This document shows, piece by piece, positions 1 to 5,126 of a stretch of 5,126 nucleotides of DNA. Position numbers and translations under genes: made by a program. The notes beneath the pieces were generated by a model. It ran no database searches. It saw only the letters and a list, made by a program, of their open reading frames with translations, and was not told where the DNA came from. The stretch spans positions 1-5,126 of the forward strand of contig JANQGL010000477.1 of the NCBI GenBank assembly GCA_028277325.1, given 5' to 3'. Source of the stretch: Magnetospira sp. Its GTDB lineage: Bacteria > Pseudomonadota > Alphaproteobacteria > Rhodospirillales > Magnetospiraceae. Positions within the stretch are counted from its first letter, which is position 1; every line of letters begins with the position of its first letter.

Positions 1-111
1 TGGGTCGTCTGGCTGATGCTGGTGTTCGTCGGGATCATCTGGTGGGCGTTCCGGCCGCGCAACCGCGACCTGGAACGCCACGGATCGATCCCGCTGAACG
101 ACGACGATTGA
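1..111 (+). CDS. ccoQ: CcoQ/FixQ, cbb3 oxidase small subunit (3' end only)
   Basis: Codons from base 1 to the TGA at 109-111 encode 36 residues. They form a hydrophobic helix (WVVWLMLVFVGIIWWAF), then a basic stop-transfer stretch (RPRNRDLERHG) and an acidic tail (IPLNDDD). This matches the single-helix-plus-short-cytoplasmic-tail form of CcoQ/FixQ, including the WAFRPRN junction. CcoQ is a small non-catalytic subunit that stabilises the cbb3 oxidase or its CcoP association. The start is outside the window, so only the C-terminal part (family size is roughly 50-70 residues) is seen. The gene lies 14 bases upstream of ccoP, in the expected ccoNOQP order. The identity rests mainly on that position plus the helix and tail pattern, because the protein is short and weakly conserved. 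Confidence 0.88.
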   Translation, partial: WVVWLMLVFVGIIWWAFRPRNRDLERHGSIPLNDDD

Positions 112-119
112 AGGAGAGG
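111..119 (+). promoter_or_regulatory. Ribosome binding site of ccoP
   Basis: AAGGAGAGG is a near-consensus Shine-Dalgarno sequence. Its first base is the last base of the ccoQ stop codon. It lies a normal distance before the ATG at 126 and decides the start against an in-frame ATG at 42 that lies inside ccoQ. Confidence 0.85.
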
Positions 120-125
120 AACGTC

Positions 126-980
126 ATGGCGCACGTCGAGACCGACGACCTGACCGGGACCGAGACCACCGGCCATGAGTGGGACGGCATCCGGGAATTG
201 AATACCCCGCTGCCCAAATGGTGGGTCTACATTTTCGCGGCCAGCGTCGTCTGGGCGGTCGGATACTACATCTTCATGCCGGCCTGGCCGACCCTGCATG
301 ACTACACCACCGGCGTGATCGACTATTCGTCGCGGGCCGCGCACCGGGCCGAGATGGCGCGGGTGGCCGAGGCGCGGGCCGTGTGGACCGACCGCTTCAG
401 GGAGGCCACGGTCGACGAGATCGCCGGCAACGACGAACTGCGCCGCTACGCGATGGCCGGCGGCGCCTATCTGTTCGCCGACAACTGCGTCCCCTGCCAC
501 GGCGCCGGCGGCCAGGGCGGCCCCGGCTACCCGGTGCTGGCCGACGACGACTGGCTGTGGGGCGGCACCCGGGAGGCCATCGAGTTCAGCATCCGCCACG
601 GCGTCCGCTCCGAGCCCGACGACACCCGCTACAACATCATGCCCGCGTTCGGCGACGACTACCTGAGCGACCAGGACATCGAGACGGCGGCGGACTACGT
701 CATGCACCTGTCCGGCCAGGGCGGCTCCGACGCCGGGCACGAGCTGTTCGTCACCGAGTGTTCGGCCTGTCACGGCGAGGACGGCACCGGCCTGCAGGAC
801 ATGGGCGGTCCCAACCTCACCGATGGAATCTGGCTCTACGGCTCCGGCGGGCGGGACGACGTGGTGGCCCAGATCCGCAAGCCCAGGCACGGGATCATGC
901 CGGCCTGGGAAGGCCGCCTCGACGACGTGGCGATCAAGCAGCTCGCGGTCTACGTCCACAGCCTGGGCGGTGGCCAATAG
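126..980 (+). CDS. ccoP: CcoP/FixP, di-heme cytochrome c subunit of cbb3 oxidase
   Basis: This 284-residue protein has the usual length of CcoP. It carries electrons from the periplasmic cytochrome pool toward CcoO and the CcoN catalytic subunit. Residues 19-31 carry the family signature WDGIRELNTPLPK, followed by one membrane helix at about 32-55 that anchors it in the cytoplasmic membrane. Two cytochrome c domains follow in the periplasm. Heme motif 1 is CVPCH at 121-125, with a candidate axial Met172 in NIMPAF. Heme motif 2 is CSACH at 212-216, with a candidate axial Met258 in GIMPAW. Both domains end in the expected helix (AADYVMHLSG, and IKQLAVYVHSLGG). The start at 126 has a strong ribosome binding site. 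An upstream in-frame ATG at 42 would overlap ccoQ and add no conserved sequence. It appears complete, with nothing missing, and is probably the last gene of ccoNOQP because a terminator-like hairpin follows. Confidence 0.97.
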   Translation: MAHVETDDLTGTETTGHEWDGIRELNTPLPKWWVYIFAASVVWAVGYYIFMPAWPTLHDYTTGVIDYSSRAAHRAEMARVAEARAVWTDRFREATVDEIAGNDELRRYAMAGGAYLFADNCVPCHGAGGQGGPGYPVLADDDWLWGGTREAIEFSIRHGVRSEPDDTRYNIMPAFGDDYLSDQDIETAADYVMHLSGQGGSDAGHELFVTECSACHGEDGTGLQDMGGPNLTDGIWLYGSGGRDDVVAQIRKPRHGIMPAWEGRLDDVAIKQLAVYVHSLGGGQ

Positions 981-989
981 GCGCATCGG

Positions 990-1036
990 GTCGGCGGCCG
1001 GGTCCCGCGGGGGGCCGGCCGCCGGCTTTCCTATTA
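990..1036 (+). terminator. Probable intrinsic terminator after ccoP
   Basis: A perfect 9-bp inverted repeat, GGCGGCCGG (993-1001) and CCGGCCGCC (1015-1023), can be extended outward by C-G, a T-G wobble and G-C to 12 pairs (990-1001 with 1015-1026). The loop is 13 bases. The stem begins 9 bases after the ccoP stop and runs directly into TTTCCTATTAT. The stem is strong, but the T run is only three long before it is broken by CC, so efficiency is uncertain. It would end the structural operon and separate it from ccoGHI. No RNA folding program was run. Confidence 0.6.
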
Positions 1037-1048
1037 TAAATTAGGAAA
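1027..1048. repeat. Inverted repeat, possible operator
   Basis: The arms TTTCCTA (1027-1033) and TAGGAAA (1042-1048) are perfect 7-base reverse complements around an 8-base centre. The two-fold symmetry over 22 bases fits a dimeric DNA-binding protein site. The left arm is also the T tract of the upstream terminator, so the symmetry may be partly incidental or may extend terminator function. I do not recognise the regulator. Confidence 0.4.
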
Positions 1049-1061
1049 ATCTTATAAGTTA
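1034..1061. repeat. Direct repeat TTATAARTTA
   Basis: TTATAAATTA (1034-1043) and TTATAAGTTA (1052-1061) match at 9 of 10 bases with starts 18 bases apart. The spacing is not an exact multiple of a 10.5-base helical turn. In an island this AT-rich, a chance 9/10 match is not negligible. If real, it could be a pair of binding sites or duplicated promoter-like elements. Confidence 0.3.
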
Positions 1062-1077
1062 TTCTATTTCATTCATA

Positions 1078-1083
1078 TATACT
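1078..1083 (+). promoter_or_regulatory. Candidate -10 element for ccoGHI
   Basis: TATACT differs from the TATAAT consensus at one position and lies at the downstream edge of the AT-rich island. No TTGACA-like hexamer is seen 16-18 bases upstream (for example TAAGTT at 1055-1060), so a promoter here would be weak or dependent on an activator. A start near 1090 would give a leader of about 130 bases before ccoG. Confidence 0.25.
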
Positions 1084-1093
1084 CGGAACGGCC

Positions 1094-1123
1094 GCGACGC
1101 CGGGCATTCCCGGGCCGCGTCGC
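1094..1123 (+). other. GC-rich inverted repeat in the presumed ccoG leader
   Basis: GCGACGC (1094-1100) and GCGTCGC (1117-1123) are perfect reverse complements. Inside them CGGG (1101-1104) can pair with CCCG (1109-1112) around a CATT loop, leaving four unpaired bases (1113-1116) on the right side. In RNA this would form a bulged hairpin just after the candidate promoter. GC-rich sequence gives such pairings often, so its function is uncertain. Confidence 0.3.
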
Positions 1124-1170
1124 CCGGACCGGTCTCCCGACGCGGGCGGGCCGGATCCGGCTTTCAACAC

Positions 1171-1189
1171 CGGGCGCCGGCGGCGCCCG
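1171..1189 (+). other. Short stable hairpin 29 bases upstream of ccoG
   Basis: CGGGCGCC (1171-1178) and GGCGCCCG (1182-1189) form a perfect 8-bp GC stem with a 3-base loop. It ends 29 bases before the ccoG ATG. No T tract follows, so it does not look like a terminator. It may shape ribosome access to ccoG, which has a weak ribosome binding site, or protect the 5' end of the transcript. Confidence 0.35.
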
Positions 1190-1218
1190 TCGCGAGCGAT
1201 CGAGAACGGTGACCGAAG

Positions 1219-2673
1219 ATGCCCAACGCCCAAACCACCGCCTCCGGTCCGGCCGACACCGGTTCCCAGCCGCTGTTCGAGGACGCGCCGTCGATCTACC
1301 CGCGCGACGTCAAGGGGACGTTCCGGCGCCTGAAGTGGTGGGCCCTGATCGTGCTGCTGGGCATCTATTACGTGGTGCCGTGGATTCGCTGGGACCGCGG
1401 CCCCGAGGCGCCGGACCAGATGTTCCTGCTCGACCTGGCGGGGCGGCGCGGCTACATCGGCGGCATCGAGATCTGGCCGCAGGAGGTCTATTATCTCACC
1501 GGCATCCTGATCCTGGCCGCGGTGGGTCTGTTTTTCGCCTCGGCCCTGCTGGGCCGCATCTGGTGCGGCTTCGCCTGCTTCCAGACCGTGTGGACCGACC
1601 TGTACATCTGGGTCGAACGGCGCATCGAAGGGGACCGCAACAAGCGGATCAAGCTCGACAACGCGCCGTGGACCGCCTCCAAGGTCGTCAAGAAGCTCAC
1701 CAAGCACGCCATCTGGCTCATCATCGCCCTGATGACGGCCGGCTATCTGGTGCTCTATTTCGTCGACGCGCCGACCGCCGTGGTGCAGATGGCGACCGGA
1801 CGGTCCGGCGCCTGGACCTATTCGATGCTCGCCCTCCTGACCTTCACCACCTACATGGCGGCCGGCTGGGCGCGCGAGCAGATCTGCATCTACATGTGCC
1901 CCTACCCGCGGTTCCAGTCGGCGATGTTCGACGAGGACACCCTGCTCGTCACCTACGAGGAATGGCGCGGCGAACCGCGCGCCAACTACAAGAAGACCGA
2001 TGACTTCAACGCGCGCGGGCATTGCGTGGACTGCGGCCTGTGCGTGCAGGTCTGCCCGACCGGGGTCGACATCCGCGACGGCAACCAGTTGGCCTGCATC
2101 GGCTGCGCCCTCTGCATCGACGCCTGCAACAACGTGATGGACCGCTTCGACCTGCCGCGCGGCCTGATCACCTACGATTCGGAACGCAACAAGTCGCTGC
2201 GCTCGCGGGGCCTGCCGACCAGGACGCGATGGATCCGGCCGCGCACCATCGCCTATGTGGTGGTGCTCGCCCTGGTCAGCGCGGTGATGGTGGGGGCGTT
2301 CGCCGGCCGCGCGCGGCTGGAGGTCAACATTTTGCGCGACCGGGCGCCGTTGTTCGTGACATTGTCGTCGGGCGATATCCGCAACGGCTATACCTTCAAG
2401 GTCTTGAACATGGTGACTTCGGACAAGAACTATGTCCTGTCCATGGAGGGACTGGAGACTGCCCGGATGACGGTGATCGGCTACCAGGACAGGCCGTCCG
2501 GCTCCGCCCGCCTGCCGGTCGAGGCCGACAGCGTGGGGACCTTCAAGGTCTACGTGGCGGCGGCGCGCGCCGACCTGGACGGGGAGTCGACCGATCTGAC
2601 CTTCGTGCTGACCGACGTCGCCACCGGCGAGCGGCTGGCCCACGACACCGTGTTCCGCGGCCCGGCGAGGTGA
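1219..2673 (+). CDS. ccoG: CcoG/FixG/RdxB, polyferredoxin-like cupric reductase for cbb3 assembly
   Basis: This 484-residue membrane protein has the usual family length. CcoG is described elsewhere as reducing Cu(II) to Cu(I) for CuB insertion into CcoN. The family-typical SIYPRDVKGTFRRLKWW lies at 25-41. Membrane helices are at about 40-56, 92-111, 163-182, 199-216 and 342-361. Two membrane-associated CxxxC motifs occur, at C116/C120 (WCGFACFQT) and C223/C227 (ICIYMCPYP). A bacterial ferredoxin domain carries eight cysteines for two 4Fe-4S clusters: C269, C272, C275, C279 and C293, C296, C299, C303. Residues about 365-480 form the periplasmic Ig-like FixG C-terminal domain. An in-frame TGA at 1210-1212 lies just upstream, and the next Met is residue 68, past conserved sequence, so ATG 1219 is the start. 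Its Shine-Dalgarno sequence is poor. The residue after C120 is Phe, where I expect Pro in the family. The gene is probably the first of ccoGHI(S). Confidence 0.97.
   Translation: MPNAQTTASGPADTGSQPLFEDAPSIYPRDVKGTFRRLKWWALIVLLGIYYVVPWIRWDRGPEAPDQMFLLDLAGRRGYIGGIEIWPQEVYYLTGILILAAVGLFFASALLGRIWCGFACFQTVWTDLYIWVERRIEGDRNKRIKLDNAPWTASKVVKKLTKHAIWLIIALMTAGYLVLYFVDAPTAVVQMATGRSGAWTYSMLALLTFTTYMAAGWAREQICIYMCPYPRFQSAMFDEDTLLVTYEEWRGEPRANYKKTDDFNARGHCVDCGLCVQVCPTGVDIRDGNQLACIGCALCIDACNNVMDRFDLPRGLITYDSERNKSLRSRGLPTRTRWIRPRTIAYVVVLALVSAVMVGAFAGRARLEVNILRDRAPLFVTLSSGDIRNGYTFKVLNMVTSDKNYVLSMEGLETARMTVIGYQDRPSGSARLPVEADSVGTFKVYVAAARADLDGESTDLTFVLTDVATGERLAHDTVFRGPAR
2667..2673 (+). promoter_or_regulatory. 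Ribosome binding site of ccoH inside the end of ccoG
   Basis: GAGGTGA is a 7-base match to the anti-Shine-Dalgarno complement and includes the ccoG TGA stop codon. Only 4 bases separate it from the ccoH ATG. This arrangement favours translational coupling of the two genes. Confidence 0.7.
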
Positions 2674-2677
2674 CGCG

Positions 2678-3181
2678 ATGGCGGCCCGACGCAAACGCCC
2701 CGACGGCTGGTGGTATCCGTGGATTTTCGTCGCCGGGATGGGGGTGGTGGTCGCGGTCAACGCGGTGCTGGTCTTTTTCGCCACCACCACCTATTCCGGC
2801 CTGGAGACCGAGGGCCATTACGAAAAGGGCCTGGCCTACAACGAGACCATCGAACGGACGCGCCGGATGGAGGCCATGGGCTGGTCCAGCGACGTGGCCT
2901 TCGAAACCGCGCCGGGCGGCGACGGGACGGCGATCGCGGGGCGCGTGGTGGCCCGCCTGTCCGACCGCGACGGACGGCCCCTGGACGGCCTCAGGGTGCG
3001 GCTGGTGGTCAGCCGGCCGACCAGGGACGGGTTCGACCAGGACCTGACCCTGGCCCCGGCCGCCGCCGGGACCTACGCGGCGGGACTGGACGTGCCGATG
3101 AAGGGGCAATGGGATTTCCGGGTGGTGGCGACCGGCGGCGAGGTGCCCTATCAGAAGCGTCACCGCCTCGTCGTGCCCTGA
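2678..3181 (+). CDS. ccoH: CcoH/FixH, cbb3 oxidase assembly protein
   Basis: This 167-residue protein has one N-terminal membrane helix (about 12-36, after the basic MAARRKRPDG). It is followed by a periplasmic FixH domain. Family features visible are the juxtamembrane stretch GHYEKGLAYNETIER (47-61), the RPTRDGFDQDLTL segment (113-125), and GTYAAGLDVPMKGQWDFRVVA (131-151), which matches the GxYxA...GxWD ending of the FixH fold. CcoH is needed for assembly of the cbb3 complex in studied bacteria and is found with CcoI and the oxidase. Its exact biochemical role is less settled than those of CcoG and CcoI. It starts 4 bases after ccoG, so it is surely co-transcribed and probably translationally coupled. 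Length and domain order are normal. Confidence 0.93.
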   Translation: MAARRKRPDGWWYPWIFVAGMGVVVAVNAVLVFFATTTYSGLETEGHYEKGLAYNETIERTRRMEAMGWSSDVAFETAPGGDGTAIAGRVVARLSDRDGRPLDGLRVRLVVSRPTRDGFDQDLTLAPAAAGTYAAGLDVPMKGQWDFRVVATGGEVPYQKRHRLVVP

Positions 3182-3199
3182 CCGGCCGTGCCGCCGGAC

Positions 3200-3204
3200 G
3201 GAGG
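3200..3204 (+). promoter_or_regulatory. Ribosome binding site of ccoI
   Basis: GGAGG lies 4 bases before the ATG at 3209 and supports that start, which gives the cysteine-rich N-terminus expected for CcoI. Confidence 0.75.
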
Positions 3205-3208
3205 CGCC

Positions 3209-5126
3209 ATGACCGACTGCCTGCACTGCGGAAGCCCGGTGCCCGGGGATGGCATCGGCGGCGACGCGTTCTGCTGTCGCGGCTGCCGCGCCGCCTACGG
3301 CCTGGTGCGCGGGATGGGGCTGGAGTCCTACTACCGCCGCCGCTGCCTGGACCCCGAAGCGCGGGTGCTGAAGCCCGACGAGGCGGAGGCGCGGATCGAT
3401 TTCTCGCGCCACGCCCGCGCGGCCGACGACGGCACGACGACCCTGCACCTGATGGTCGAGGGTCTGCACTGCGCGGCCTGCGTGTGGCTGATCGAATCGG
3501 TGCTGGCCCGGCAGCCGGGGGTGATCCGGGCGCGGGTCAACATGACCACCCACCGTCTGGCGGTGACCTGGACCGGCGATCGGGCGCGCGCCGCCGAGAT
3601 CCTCGCGCCGGTGCTGGCGATCGGCTACCGGCTGGTGCCCTATGACCCGGAGCGCCTGCGCTCCGAGGGCCTGCGGCGCGAGAGGGAACTGCTGCGGGCG
3701 ATGGCGGTGGCCGGCTTCGCGGCCGGCAACGTGATGCTGTTCTCGGTCTCCGTGTGGGCCGGCGACGCGACCGGCATGATGGACAGCACGCGGTCCCTCA
3801 TGCACTGGGTCTCCGCGCTCATCGTCCTGCCGGCCGTGGCCTACGCCGGGCGGCCGTTCTTCCGCTCGGCCGGCACCGCGCTGGCCGCCCGGCGCACCAA
3901 CATGGACGTGCCGATTTCCCTGGCCGTGCTGCTGACCGCCGGGATGAGCCTCGCCGAAACGCTGCGCGGCGGCCCGCACGTGTATTTCGAGTCGGCCGCC
4001 ATGCTGCTGTTCTTCCTGCTCGTCGGGCGCTACCTGGACAGCCGGGCGCGCGGCCGCGCGCGGGCCTCGGCGGAACGCCTGCTGGGCCTGACGGCGACCG
4101 CGGTGACGGTGCTCGACGCCGACGGCGGACGGCGCTTCCTGCGCCCGGAGGACGTCGTCCCGGGCATGACCGTGCTGGCCGCGGCGGGCGACCGGATCGC
4201 GGTCGACGGCACGGTGATCGACGGGCGCAGCGACGTGGACACCGGCCTGATCAGCGGCGAGACGGTGCCGGAGACCGTGCGAGCCGGATCGAAGGTGTTC
4301 GCCGGCACCCACAACCTGACCGGCCCGCTGACCCTCGCCGTCGCCGCCACCGGCGAGGACACCCTGCTGGCCGAGGTCGTGCGCCTGATGGAATCGGCCG
4401 AGCAGGGGCGGGCCGGATACGTCGCCCTGGCCGACCGGGTGGCCCGCTGGTATGCGCCGACGGTGCACGGGTTGGCCCTCGCCACCTTCCTCGGCTGGTG
4501 GCTCGCGGGCGGCCTGGACTGGCCGGCGGCGCTGCCGATCGCGGTGTCGGTGCTGATCGTCACCTGCCCCTGCGCCCTGGCCCTGGCGGTGCCGGTGGTC
4601 CAGGTGGTCGCGTCGGGGCGCCTGCTGCGCCAGGGCATCCTGCTGAAGAGTCCGACCGCCCTGGAACGGCTGGCGCGCGCCGACCTGGTGGTGTTCGACA
4701 AGACCGGGACCCTGACCGAGGGCCGTCCGCGGCCGCTCGATCTGGACGGCCTGGAGGCCGCGGAGAAGCGCCTCGCGGCGGCCCTGGCCGGCGCCTCCAG
4801 GCATCCCCTGGCGCGCGCCGTGGCGGCCGCCCTGCCGGCCGGGCGCGTCGCAGGCGCGGTGGAGGAGGTGCCGGGGCGCGGGCTGCGACTCCTCGCGACG
4901 GGCGGCCCGGTGCGCCTGGGTTCGCGCGACTGGTGCGGCGATGCGGCGGCGGCGCCGGCCGACGGGCCGGAGCTGTGGCTGGACCGGCCGGGCCACCCGC
5001 CGCGCCGCATCCGCTTCGCCGACCGGCCGCGCGCCGACGCGGCCGAGGTGGTGGCGCGCCTGGCGGCGCGCGGCCTCGGTCCGGCGGTGCTGTCCGGCGA
5101 CCGCGCCTCGGCGGTCGGACCGCTGG
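3209..5126 (+). CDS. ccoI: CcoI/FixI, copper-translocating P1B-type ATPase (3' end beyond window)
   Basis: An open frame of 639 codons runs off the window without a stop. CcoI exports Cu(I) across the inner membrane for cbb3 oxidase assembly. In order it shows a cysteine-rich N-terminal metal-binding region typical of the CcoI group (C4xxC7, C22, C23, C26). Next is a heavy-metal-associated domain with GLHCAAC (C88, C91) at about 78-145. Membrane helices lie at about 163-183, 197-213, 232-250, 259-276, 415-433 and 440-466, and the sixth carries the ion-binding CPC motif (453-455). The signature TNMDVPISLAV is at 230-240. The actuator loop is SGET (349-352) in place of the common TGES. The phosphorylation motif DKTGT has Asp497, and HP is at 532-533 in the nucleotide-binding domain. 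SGDR (629-632) is near the window end. The later TGDGxND-type motif and the last two helices are missing only because the window ends. It follows ccoH by 27 bases; ccoS may follow. Confidence 0.96.
   Translation, partial: MTDCLHCGSPVPGDGIGGDAFCCRGCRAAYGLVRGMGLESYYRRRCLDPEARVLKPDEAEARIDFSRHARAADDGTTTLHLMVEGLHCAACVWLIESVLARQPGVIRARVNMTTHRLAVTWTGDRARAAEILAPVLAIGYRLVPYDPERLRSEGLRRERELLRAMAVAGFAAGNVMLFSVSVWAGDATGMMDSTRSLMHWVSALIVLPAVAYAGRPFFRSAGTALAARRTNMDVPISLAVLLTAGMSLAETLRGGPHVYFESAAMLLFFLLVGRYLDSRARGRARASAERLLGLTATAVTVLDADGGRRFLRPEDVVPGMTVLAAAGDRIAVDGTVIDGRSDVDTGLISGETVPETVRAGSKVFAGTHNLTGPLTLAVAATGEDTLLAEVVRLMESAEQGRAGYVALADRVARWYAPTVHGLALATFLGWWLAGGLDWPAALPIAVSVLIVTCPCALALAVPVVQVVASGRLLRQGILLKSPTALERLARADLVVFDKTGTLTEGRPRPLDLDGLEAAEKRLAAALAGASRHPLARAVAAALPAGRVAGAVEEVPGRGLRLLATGGPVRLGSRDWCGDAAAAPADGPELWLDRPGHPPRRIRFADRPRADAAEVVARLAARGLGPAVLSGDRASAVGPL

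Larger units (their letters stand above)
1027..1083. promoter_or_regulatory. AT-rich intergenic island upstream of ccoG
   Basis: Only 10 of these 57 bases are G or C by hand count, against very GC-rich sequence on both sides. The island lies between the ccoP terminator and the GC-rich leader of ccoG, which is where a ccoGHI promoter and its operators would be expected. It contains an inverted repeat, a direct repeat, a CTTATAAG palindrome (1051-1058) and a TATACT hexamer. I searched it by eye for the FNR/Anr/FixK pattern TTGAT-N4-ATCAA and found no match. No open reading frame in it looks like a gene. Its regulatory role is inferred from composition and position only. Confidence 0.45.

Noticed and set aside
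42..125. Upstream ATG at 42 giving ccoP a 28-residue extension
   Set aside because: It lies inside ccoQ and would add a stretch rich in Arg and Pro with no family match. The ATG at 126 has a strong ribosome binding site and gives a normal CcoP N-terminus.
1027..1083. Possible FNR/FixK (TTGAT-N4-ATCAA) site upstream of ccoG
   Set aside because: This was looked for because cbb3 loci are often under such control, but no half-site pair matching the consensus is present.
1151..1160. Ten-base palindrome CCGGATCCGG
   Set aside because: Short GC-rich palindromes are common in this composition. It has no spacing relation to a promoter or repeat that would suggest an operator.
1209..2003. GTG-start frame overlapping ccoG
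   Set aside because: The translation is Arg/Ala-rich and lacks domains. It is a frame-shifted shadow of ccoG.
1069..2790. 573-codon open frame on the minus strand over ccoG
   Set aside because: It has the same antisense high-GC artefact pattern: no family resemblance and complete overlap with the conserved ccoG.
2022..3047. 341-codon + strand frame overlapping ccoG and ccoH
   Set aside because: It is an out-of-frame shadow with Arg/Gly/Pro-rich translation and no ribosome binding site or known domain. The overlapped frames are clearly the real genes.
2543..4996. Very long (817-codon) open frame on the minus strand across ccoG-ccoH-ccoI
   Set aside because: Its translation is low-complexity, rich in Arg, Gly, His, Ala, Gln and Pro, with no recognisable domain. 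It lies antisense to three clearly conserved genes. Long antisense frames are expected where third codon positions are nearly all G or C.
5000..5126. CcoI appearing truncated, lacking its last motifs and helices
   Set aside because: The frame remains open to the last base, so the loss is caused by the window edge and not by a broken gene.

Overview
This window is a stretch of a cbb3-type cytochrome c oxidase locus from a high-GC proteobacterium. All genes lie on the + strand. The order ccoQ-ccoP followed by ccoG-ccoH-ccoI (fixQP / fixGHI in the older naming), the protein sequences and the strong G/C preference at third codon positions suggest an alphaproteobacterium, possibly Rhodospirillales-like. 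That placement is inference from protein style, not a database result.

Layout. Positions 1-111 hold the 3' end of ccoQ. Positions 126-980 hold a complete ccoP, the membrane-anchored di-heme c-type subunit. Positions 981-1218 are an intergenic region with three parts: a GC-rich hairpin that looks like a terminator for the structural operon (990-1026), a sharply AT-rich island of 57 bases (1027-1083) carrying an inverted repeat and a direct repeat, and a GC-rich presumed leader with two further perfect inverted repeats. Then come ccoG (1219-2673), ccoH (2678-3181) and ccoI (3209 to the window end, 639 codons without a stop). These three are tightly packed, with gaps of 4 and 27 bases, and are probably one transcription unit that may continue into ccoS beyond the window.

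How the genes work together. CcoN (outside the window), CcoO and CcoP form the high-affinity terminal oxidase used at low oxygen, and CcoQ is a small accessory subunit. CcoG is a polyferredoxin-type membrane protein, described in other bacteria as a cupric reductase. CcoI is a copper-exporting P1B-type ATPase, and CcoH is a small single-helix assembly factor. Together the second operon supplies and inserts Cu for the CuB site of the oxidase made by the first.

I do not see a new system here. The coding content is a well-known respiratory module. The parts least explained by known features are the AT-rich island with its repeats between ccoP and ccoG, which has no recognisable FNR/FixK box, and the weak ribosome binding site of ccoG behind a potentially structured leader. 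I see no RNA genes, mobile elements, CRISPR arrays or pseudogenes.
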